Source: CAINVV01 sp964506325 (GTDB lineage Bacteria > Bacteroidota > Bacteroidia > Bacteroidales > Prolixibacteraceae). From it: a stretch of 29,295 nt of DNA. The notes beneath the pieces are model-generated. The model did not search any database and was not told the DNA's origin. It worked only from the letters and a program-made list of their open reading frames with translations. The translations under genes were made by a program, and so were the position numbers. The stretch covers positions 1-29,295 of the forward strand of contig CAZDLO010000046.1 in assembly GCA_964506325.1 (NCBI GenBank), read 5' to 3'. Positions 23,642-29,295 of the stretch are shown here, in pieces; position 1 is the first letter of the stretch, and each line of letters opens with the position of its first letter.

Positions 23642-24445
23642 ATGAAGCATAAAAAAATGGCAAACGCAAAAATTGATTTTTCTTTCGAAAATTTGCATTT
23701 CTCCTGTGAGGGTGAGAACCAGTGGGTTGAGCGGCAGTTGAACAATGTCCTCAGCAGGATTCCCTCACTCCTTACAGTTCATAAAAAGGGCGAGGGTATC
23801 GTGGAGGAAGTGATAGACATTATGGAAGAAGAAATAAGCGCGGTCCCGGTTAATTCTCAAGCCGTTCGGGGATCCGGAGCAGTAAAGTCCTCAAAAAAAG
23901 CCGCCCGAAAAAAGAAAGATGGGAGCCCAAAAGTCTCTAAAAAAGTGAAAGAGGCAATATCAAATACAGTTCAGGACCATCCATTGGTTGAAACGGAGAT
24001 TGAAAAGGGCCCCGCCAGTGAAGCTACAGTTGCTAAAGGTACACAACACAAGGCCAAAAAAGCAAAAAAGGATAGTGCAAAATCCAGAAGTGGAAGTAAA
24101 CTTTCAGCTAAAAAGCCGTCGGTAAAATCAGGGGGAGTAAAAGCTCCTTCCAACAGGGAGATTTTTATGGATGAACTGATTGATTCACCTTTGGCAAGAT
24201 TTTTAATGGCGAATAACGCGGAGAAAAATCAGGTCCGTAAATTTTTGGCTACCGCAGTATTCCTTTCAAGAAGCAACAATATTAACACGCTGACCACTCC
24301 GATGATATCCAAGGCATTAAAGTCTTATGGAATAGCTAAGTTGCAGAATGCAAGTGATTGCCTTAACAAGAATGAAAAGAAGGGCAACTGCATCAAAGCA
24401 GGTAAAGAGTTTTCAATTTCCGATGCAGGATTCCAGGCTTTTTGA
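23642..24445 (+). CDS. Unrecognised Lys-rich protein with winged-helix-like C-terminus
   Basis: A 267-residue soluble protein without signal peptide or membrane helix. I do not recognise a named family. Three parts are visible: (1) residues 9-65, a small acidic domain (IDFSFENLHFSCEGENQWVERQL); (2) residues 78-168, a low-complexity linker very rich in Lys, Ala and Ser with KKAARKKK, KAKKAKKDSAK and SAKKPSVKSG, like histone-H1 tails; (3) residues 172-267, a helical domain (FLMANNAEKNQVRKFLATAVFL) and a segment with helix-turn-helix-wing character (TTPMISKALKSYGI, LNKNEKKGNCIKAGKEFSISDAGF). This suggests a nucleic-acid-binding or nucleoid-type protein; that is inference. Start may be ATG 23642 or 23657. 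It lies 274 bases after xseB and converges with the thiamine-receptor gene with a 16-base gap. Confidence 0.8.
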   Translation: MKHKKMANAKIDFSFENLHFSCEGENQWVERQLNNVLSRIPSLLTVHKKGEGIVEEVIDIMEEEISAVPVNSQAVRGSGAVKSSKKAARKKKDGSPKVSKKVKEAISNTVQDHPLVETEIEKGPASEATVAKGTQHKAKKAKKDSAKSRSGSKLSAKKPSVKSGGVKAPSNREIFMDELIDSPLARFLMANNAEKNQVRKFLATAVFLSRSNNINTLTTPMISKALKSYGIAKLQNASDCLNKNEKKGNCIKAGKEFSISDAGFQAF

Positions 24446-24448
24446 CGC

Positions 24449-24465
24449 ATAATCTGTGAGATTAT
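24449..24465. terminator. Small hairpin between convergent genes
   Basis: ATAATC, loop TGTGA, GATTAT form a 6-bp stem that overlaps the stop of the minus-strand receptor and follows the plus-strand stop by 3 bases. No strong T-run follows on either strand, so termination is uncertain. Confidence 0.3.
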
Positions 24466-26921
24466 AATTCTATGGTCATTCCCAGCAGATATGAGGTTCC
24501 CGCCTGGGGAAAGTAGCCATCCATTTTCTCCCTCGCTCCTTCCGCATAGTAGGAATATACCCAGCCGTTCGACTCATACTGGGCATTGAAGAGGTTGTTG
24601 ATGGCAGCAAAAAGTGCAAATTTCTTCACTTTCTTCCAGGGTAGTATATAGTCAAATTTCAAATTACTGACAAAATAGCTGTCAAGTGAACGGTCCGTGC
24701 TGGAGGTATTGTCAAGATATTGCCGGCCGACATAAATGGATTGGAGTCTTGTGGTAAAATCTTTTGTGGATTGCCAGGAAAGGCCACTTCCGGCTGTCAA
24801 TGCAGGTGAAAAGGATATGTCAGTAGTGCCAAGGATTTTAGAGATCTGGCTCCCCCAGCTATCCCAGTTATCTACGTATTCAACAAAATTCCTGATTTTA
24901 TTTCTGCTAAGGGTAAGATTGTGCTCCCAGCTCAGTTTCCTGGCCAGCTTCAGTTTGCCGGAGAATTCAACTCCAAGCCTGTAACTTTCAGGCACATTGG
25001 TCATTATCGGAGCACCAACATCGTTGATCCTACCTGTCAGTATTAACTGGTCCCGGTAGATCATATCGTACAGATTGAGGCCAATATTATAATTGCTGAA
25101 TTCACCCTTGTATCCGAGCTCAAAATCATGCAGTTTCTCCTGTATTGGGGACTGCAATCCGGGATCAGCATCAGTGTAATTGCTCCTGTTCGGTTCCCTG
25201 TGGGCGTTACCATAGGAGAAATAGATACTTTGATTATTCCCGGCTGAATAATAAAGGCCTGCCTTTGGATTCAGAAAGTCGAACAGATGGGTCTGCTCAA
25301 GGTTTCTTAAGTGGTCATCAATGCCGGTTATGCTGTAATTAATGTGACGATATTGAAGGTCTGCATACAATGATAGCTTCCGGGAGAGCTGATAATTCAG
25401 CTTTGCAAAAATGTTAAAATCCTTTTTCAATCCTTTTGACCTGTACCATTCGTGGTTTACAGGGTTATTGCCATAGTACTGCGCCCAAATGACCCTGCCA
25501 AAATTGTCTCCCGCATATTGGTTCCAGGCTATCCCTGCTATCAGTTCAGTCTTGTTCTCTTTGTAACTTACGGAGCCAACTATCCCGTAAAAATCATTGT
25601 CAAGCCATTTTCTCCTTATCAGGTCAGTCTTATCGATGACCGAATCACCGGCTGCTACCGGGTTCATCCGGTACTCTGAAAGCCCCTGTTCCTGCCTGTA
25701 TTCTTCGTAATAGCCCCGTCCGTAAGTATAATGTAATGAGGCGTTTGCACTCAACTTGCTATTGAACTGGTGGGTGTAGTGAAGCTGAAAGTGATCCTGC
25801 TGGTAGTTGTCTGTTTCATTGTCATAGAATGAAACAGATCCGTCTTTTCCATAAATTTGCCCGGCCGGGTTAAAGGTTCTGTTGCTAAGAAGCATGGGGG
25901 AGGGCACACCGTACCATGACTGGTACGTTTTTTCCTTACCTGTAAATAACACTGCTTTCAGCATGGTTCTTTCCGTGAAAAATCCTCCGGTGAGATAGAA
26001 GGATTGAAGATCACTGAATGCTCGGTCAACATAACCATCAGAGTTGATCTTTGAAAGCCGGGCTTCAACAATAAATTTTCCTCCAAGAAGTCCGGATCCA
26101 ACCATCACGGAATTTTTCAGGGTGTTGAAACTTCCGGCCGAAGTACTCCAGCTCGCATAATTTTTTTTATTCAGGCTGCTTGTCTGCACATTTATGGTAC
26201 CACCGAAAGCACCCGCCCCGTTGGTTGAACTCCCAACCCCACGCTGCACCTGGATATTGTCTGTGGAGGAAGCAAAATCCGGCATATTGACAAAATATAC
26301 AGCATGTGATTCTGCATCATTAAGTGGGATTCCGTTGACAGTCATATTGATCCGGTTGGCATCACTGCCCCTGATTCTGAAATTGGTGTATCCTATACCT
26401 GTACCTGCATCAGAGGTTGCCACCAAAGAGGGTGTAAGGCTAAGCAGATAGGGCAAATCCTGGCCTGAATTTTTTTCAGAAAGATTGCCAACATCAAGGT
26501 TGGCATATGCAACAGGGGTGCGGTTTCCGGCCCTGGTAGCTGATACAATGACATCTTCAGTCAGGATTTCTGAGGGCACCAGGTTGAGGGAAATGTGGTT
26601 TTCACCGGGTGACAATTCCAATTTGGTCTTATTGGTTGAATAACCTATGTATGAAACAGTCAGAAAACATTGTGGGTCTGTAATTTTTTCTATTTTAAAC
26701 TGGCCCTGTTTATCTGTGGCAAGGATTATATTCTGGCTCTCTATTCTGACTGTAGCTCCCGGGAGTGTTTCCCCTTCGGTTGTTAATACCTGCCCGCGAA
26801 GACTGTACTGGGCTGAAACGGAGCCGCAAGAATAAGCCAAAAGGATGACAAGGATAAAAGGCATCAGATAATCAGACCTTTTACCGGTAGTATGGTTTTT
26901 TGCAGAAAATTCAACGATCAT
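24462..26921 (-). CDS. TonB-dependent receptor under TPP riboswitch control, probable thiamine (precursor) importer
   Basis: An 819-residue outer-membrane receptor. In order: a signal region ending VSAQ (about residue 38); a CarboxypepD_reg-like domain (about 39-115, LRGQVLTTEGETLPGATVRI); a TonB-box-like EDVIVSATR (about 122-130); the plug with NFRIRGSDANRINMTVNGIPLND, VQRGVGSSTNGAGAFGG; and a 22-strand-type barrel ending in GMTIEL. By family alone it could be taken for an iron receptor, but its leader holds a clear THI-box, so thiamine, its phosphates or a pyrimidine precursor is the likely cargo. Receptors of this kind were predicted for Bacteroidota by comparative genomics. The start is either ATG 26921 (long N-region) or ATG 26864 (standard signal peptide). 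It is probably monocistronic: the next gene downstream is convergent, and no PnuT or thiamine synthesis gene is in the window. Confidence 0.9.
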   Translation of the reverse strand: MIVEFSAKNHTTGKRSDYLMPFILVILLAYSCGSVSAQYSLRGQVLTTEGETLPGATVRIESQNIILATDKQGQFKIEKITDPQCFLTVSYIGYSTNKTKLELSPGENHISLNLVPSEILTEDVIVSATRAGNRTPVAYANLDVGNLSEKNSGQDLPYLLSLTPSLVATSDAGTGIGYTNFRIRGSDANRINMTVNGIPLNDAESHAVYFVNMPDFASSTDNIQVQRGVGSSTNGAGAFGGTINVQTSSLNKKNYASWSTSAGSFNTLKNSVMVGSGLLGGKFIVEARLSKINSDGYVDRAFSDLQSFYLTGGFFTERTMLKAVLFTGKEKTYQSWYGVPSPMLLSNRTFNPAGQIYGKDGSVSFYDNETDNYQQDHFQLHYTHQFNSKLSANASLHYTYGRGYYEEYRQEQGLSEYRMNPVAAGDSVIDKTDLIRRKWLDNDFYGIVGSVSYKENKTELIAGIAWNQYAGDNFGRVIWAQYYGNNPVNHEWYRSKGLKKDFNIFAKLNYQLSRKLSLYADLQYRHINYSITGIDDHLRNLEQTHLFDFLNPKAGLYYSAGNNQSIYFSYGNAHREPNRSNYTDADPGLQSPIQEKLHDFELGYKGEFSNYNIGLNLYDMIYRDQLILTGRINDVGAPIMTNVPESYRLGVEFSGKLKLARKLSWEHNLTLSRNKIRNFVEYVDNWDSWGSQISKILGTTDISFSPALTAGSGLSWQSTKDFTTRLQSIYVGRQYLDNTSSTDRSLDSYFVSNLKFDYILPWKKVKKFALFAAINNLFNAQYESNGWVYSYYAEGAREKMDGYFPQAGTSYLLGMTIEL

Positions 26922-26997
26922 CTCTTTACATCAATTAATAATACATTGAATCACGTGGTGACAGAAGAATGGTCCGACAGAGATACTATGGAAATGG

Positions 26998-27082
26998 AAG
27001 TTTCATTTTCCCTTTCCGGCATTACCCGGACAGGTTCGATGGGTTTGATCTCAGCCTGTAATTTTAAGGCACCCCTGATTCT
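26998..27082 (-). ncRNA. TPP (THI-box) riboswitch
   Basis: Read on minus, the conserved core appears in order: CAGGGGTGCC, GGCTGAGATCAAACCC, GAACCTG, CCGGGTAATGCCGG, and AAGGGAAA. These are the P1/P2 strands, the CUGAGA pyrimidine-sensing loop and the UAAUGCC pyrophosphate-sensing arm of the thiamine-pyrophosphate aptamer. It lies 77 bases upstream of the receptor ATG, directly downstream of a TAnnTTTG promoter. No T-rich terminator hairpin follows, so control is more likely at translation initiation. Confidence 0.95.
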
Positions 27083-27086
27083 GTTG

Positions 27087-27094
27087 CAAAGATA
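27087..27094 (-). promoter_or_regulatory. Candidate -7 element ahead of the TPP riboswitch
   Basis: On minus, TATCTTTG followed by CA is an exact TAnnTTTG match, placed so that transcription starts at or just before the aptamer. Confidence 0.6.
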
Positions 27095-27307
27095 CAAATA
27101 TGGATTGAAAATATTCTATGAAAATTCGAAATTGATGATTACCTTTAAATCTCCGGTTTTTGGAGAACAGACTATCTGCCAGCCTGCATGGTATTAGGAT
27201 GAGAATGTGGTAAATCCATCACCGGCATAACTTTATAATTCTATCAGAGCGAAGTCAGATGCTGAAAATTAAATGAGACAATTGATAAGCAAATTATAGA
27301 CACATGA

Positions 27308-27358
27308 AATACCCATAAGACAATTTTCATACCAACCGAAAATGATTATGTGGGTATT
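27308..27358. repeat. Long imperfect inverted repeat upstream of the esterase gene
   Basis: AATACCC/GGGTATT, ATAA/TTAT and ATTTTC/GAAAAT pair in register with small bulges around a 9-base loop, about 17 bp in total. It ends 35 bases before the esterase ATG. It may act as an operator or RNA structure; no T-run follows. Confidence 0.55.
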
Positions 27359-27393
27359 CCATCTGGCCGTTAAAAAAACATAATTATAAACAG

Positions 27394-28263
27394 ATGAAAA
27401 AAATAATCTTTGGTTTCCTCTTTGCAGCATTATTTTGTCCTGCATTTTCAAATGCCCAATCCGGGGGAAAGGTAATGGATAACCTTTCGCTGCCTAGTAA
27501 AATCCTGAAAATGGACAGGAAATTTGCAGTTTATCTGCCGGAGGATTATGATTTCTCCAAACGAAGTTATCCGGTACTCTATCTTTTGCATGGTGCTGGT
27601 GACGATCAAACCGGATGGGTTCAGTTTGGAGAGGTGAAAAATATTGCGGATAAGGCGATCAGGGAAGGCAAATGTACGGCAATGATCATTGTCATGCCGG
27701 ACGGGCAGACAGGTCAGCGCGGCTATTTTAACAGTCCGAGGGGTGACTGGAATTACGAAGATTTCTTCTTCCAGGAGCTGATTCCATTTGTTGAGAAAAC
27801 CTACAGGGTCCGTGCAGAAAAAAGGTACAGGGCTATTTCCGGCCTTTCTATGGGTGGCGGCGGAACATTTATGTATGCACTGCACCATCCGGAACTTTTT
27901 TCTTCAGCTTGCCCGATGAGTGCTTATGCGGGTCCGGTTTCAGTGGAAGAGGCAGCGAAGCGCTTTGAACAGCAGTATCCGGGTCTCTCAAAAGAGGATC
28001 AGCAAAAATATTTTGCCAGGCATAGTGCACTTGAACTGGTTAATGCAATGCCGGTTGACCAGAAAAAAGCCGTGAGGTGGTATATTGACTGTGGTGACGA
28101 TGATTTTTTGTATGAGGGCAATTCCCTGATTCATATTGCCATGCGTAAAAAGGAAATTCCACATGAATTCCGGGTTAGAGACGGTGGGCATACCTGGACT
28201 TACTGGCGTGAATCGCTTGGTACAGTTTTGGAATTTGTATCACAAAGTTTTCACCAATATTAA
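27394..28263 (+). CDS. Secreted alpha/beta-hydrolase esterase (esterase D / CE1-like)
   Basis: A 289-residue exported serine esterase with a signal peptide ending SNAQ (about residue 22). The alpha/beta-hydrolase fold shows the oxyanion strand YPVLYLLHGAGDDQTGW, the nucleophile elbow GLSMGGGG with Ser152, the acid in CGDDDF (Asp235-237 region), and the base His266 in RDGGHTWTYWR. The family contains feruloyl and acetylxylan esterases (CE1) and S-formylglutathione hydrolase; the secretion signal favours an ester on a polysaccharide or other extracellular substrate. It is followed after 35 bases by a Tat-exported isomerase-like gene, suggesting a joint operon in carbohydrate use. Substrate not determinable. 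Confidence 0.88.
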   Translation: MKKIIFGFLFAALFCPAFSNAQSGGKVMDNLSLPSKILKMDRKFAVYLPEDYDFSKRSYPVLYLLHGAGDDQTGWVQFGEVKNIADKAIREGKCTAMIIVMPDGQTGQRGYFNSPRGDWNYEDFFFQELIPFVEKTYRVRAEKRYRAISGLSMGGGGTFMYALHHPELFSSACPMSAYAGPVSVEEAAKRFEQQYPGLSKEDQQKYFARHSALELVNAMPVDQKKAVRWYIDCGDDDFLYEGNSLIHIAMRKKEIPHEFRVRDGGHTWTYWRESLGTVLEFVSQSFHQY

Positions 28264-28298
28264 TCTGTTCACAGAATTCAACTAAATACAGAACAATT

Positions 28299-29204
28299 AT
28301 GAAAACATCACGCAGGACTTTTATCCAGAACAGTGCTTTGCTGCTGGCAGGAAGCACCCTTTTGTCTAAAACAGCATTAGCCTTTTCCAATCCATCCGAA
28401 ATAGTGGGTATTCAGCTTTATTCGGTTCGTGACGATATGAAAAAGGATCCGTTAGGGACTTTGACGCAGCTTGCTCAAATGGGATATAAATATGTGGAGC
28501 ATGCCAACTATGTGGACCGAAAATTCTATGGGTATACCCCGGCGGAGTTCAAAAAAATTCTCGATGGCCTTGGTTTGAAAATGCCTTGTGGTCATACCGT
28601 TATGGGGAAAAATCATTGGGATGCTGTCAAAGGGGATTTTGCTGATACCTGGAAATATACAGTTGAGGATGCCGCCTTCATGGGACAGAAATATGTAATT
28701 AGTCCGTGGATGGACGGATCCATGCGTAAAACATATGATGACATGATGGGCTATCTTGAAGTATTCAACAAATGCGGTGAATTGTGCCAGAAATCAGGCA
28801 TGAAATTCGGATACCATAACCACTGGGCTGAATTCACGGAAGAATTGAACGGGTCAAAACTGTTCGACATAATGATGAGGACATTGGATGTCAACAAGGT
28901 TGTCATGCAGCTTGATATTGGTAATATGTACATTGGCGGTGCCAAAGCACTTGACGTGATTGGCCAGTACCCAGGCAAATTTGAGCTGATTCACGTCAAA
29001 GATGAAATTGCCGTTGATACAAAAGAAAAGTTTGAGAGCGCCATTCTTGGTAAGGGCATCATTCCAGTTAAGGAAGTGCTGGACATATGCAGAAAGACCG
29101 GAGGAACCAAGGTGTTTATCATCGAACAGGAATCATACCAGGGAAGAACACCGCTCTCCTGTGTGAAAGAAGATTTTGAAATCATGAAAAAGTGGGGTTT
29201 CTAA
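28299..29204 (+). CDS. Tat-exported sugar phosphate isomerase/epimerase-like TIM barrel
   Basis: A 301-residue protein of the xylose-isomerase-like/AP-endonuclease-2 TIM-barrel family (PF01261). A twin-arginine signal is clear: SRRTFIQNSALLLAGSTLL followed by an Ala-x-Ala-like site near residue 29. Barrel strands with likely metal ligands are GIQLYSVRD, YKYVEHANY, FGYHNHWAEF, MQLDIGN, LIHVKDE and FIIEQE. Length is normal for the family. Such exported members are common in Bacteroidota and Planctomycetes next to sugar-related genes, and their reactions are mostly unknown. It lies 35 bases downstream of the esterase gene on the same strand, and probably shares its transcript. Confidence 0.9.
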   Translation: MKTSRRTFIQNSALLLAGSTLLSKTALAFSNPSEIVGIQLYSVRDDMKKDPLGTLTQLAQMGYKYVEHANYVDRKFYGYTPAEFKKILDGLGLKMPCGHTVMGKNHWDAVKGDFADTWKYTVEDAAFMGQKYVISPWMDGSMRKTYDDMMGYLEVFNKCGELCQKSGMKFGYHNHWAEFTEELNGSKLFDIMMRTLDVNKVVMQLDIGNMYIGGAKALDVIGQYPGKFELIHVKDEIAVDTKEKFESAILGKGIIPVKEVLDICRKTGGTKVFIIEQESYQGRTPLSCVKEDFEIMKKWGF

Positions 29205-29239
29205 TCCCGGAACTACCCTCCACAAAAAAAACCGAAGGA

Positions 29240-29276
29240 ATTTCGAGGGCACTGAAAAAGTATCCCTCCTTAAAGT
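29240..29276. repeat. Small inverted repeat near the window end
   Basis: AAGG-A...GAGGG and CCCTC-CTT pair across a loop containing CACTGAAAAAGTAT, 35 bases or so after the last gene. It may be a terminator-like hairpin or the edge of a repeat element continuing outside the window. Confidence 0.3.
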
Positions 29277-29295
29277 AACCCATTGAAAAATTAGC

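Larger units (their letters stand above)
26922..27393. other. 472-base intergenic region between divergent genes
   Basis: It holds the minus-strand riboswitch leader and promoter (26922-27094) and an imperfect long hairpin (27308-27358). About 210 bases between them show nothing recognisable. Confidence 0.7.

Noticed and set aside
26892..27197. 101-codon plus-strand frame opposite the thiamine-receptor leader
   Set aside because: It is antisense to the TPP riboswitch and its promoter, whose structure fully explains the sequence.
1..29295. CRISPR arrays, tRNA or rRNA genes, prophage or complete insertion sequences
   Set aside because: No regularly spaced repeats, clover-leaf folds, rRNA-like conserved stretches, or transposase/phage proteins were seen.

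Overview
The window reads as a chromosomal segment of a Bacteroidota bacterium, most likely a free-living or environmental Bacteroidales/Marinilabiliales-type lineage. The support is the gene families (SusC-like TonB-dependent receptors with carboxypeptidase-regulatory N-termini, a DUF4249 lipoprotein, a type IX secretion plug protein, DUF3810, a DUF5009/NagX-like acyltransferase, a FISUMP lipoprotein, GH106) and the promoters: several genes on both strands are preceded by the Bacteroidota -7 element TAnnTTTG. No rRNA, tRNA, CRISPR array, complete insertion sequence or prophage gene was seen. The layout is mostly housekeeping and cell-envelope genes with short intergenic spaces.

Left part (1-5080): a LysE-family exporter, a TlpA-like thioredoxin-fold lipoprotein, an orphan NarL/LuxR-type response regulator, then a PLP-dependent trans-sulfuration enzyme (Cys/Met metabolism) whose start codon overlaps the end of a 46-codon leader frame. 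About 650 bases without a gene follow. Region 5081-9470: an envelope operon of an STN-containing TonB-dependent receptor, a DUF4249 lipoprotein 3 bases behind it, and a FISUMP lipoprotein, closed by a hairpin terminator.

Middle part (9515-17200): a minus-strand block with an RluA-type pseudouridine synthase, panB (pantothenate/CoA synthesis) and a membrane acyltransferase. Heptamer tandem repeats lie between the first two, and a 17-bp perfect hairpin terminator lies between panB and the acyltransferase. Then dnaK with a symmetrical terminator, the T9SS plug gene (minus) and a YwqK/MORN-repeat secreted protein (plus).

Right part (17227-29295): a secreted GH106 rhamnosidase-like enzyme and a DUF3810 membrane metallopeptidase-like protein on minus, divergent from xseA-xseB (exonuclease VII) on plus. 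Next is an unrecognised Lys-rich protein with a winged-helix-like C-terminus. Facing it is a TonB-dependent receptor whose leader carries a clear TPP (THI-box) riboswitch, so this receptor very probably imports thiamine or a thiamine precursor. The window ends with a secreted esterase and a Tat-exported sugar isomerase/epimerase-like protein, probably one operon.

The most informative observations are the riboswitch-controlled receptor, the unrecognised Lys-rich/wHTH gene, the leader frame ahead of the trans-sulfuration enzyme with a Tyr-to-Phe change in that enzyme, and the STN receptor/DUF4249 pair with a Gly/His/Met-rich loop and no sigma/anti-sigma genes nearby. I did not find a clearly new multi-gene system such as a defence island or biosynthetic cluster.
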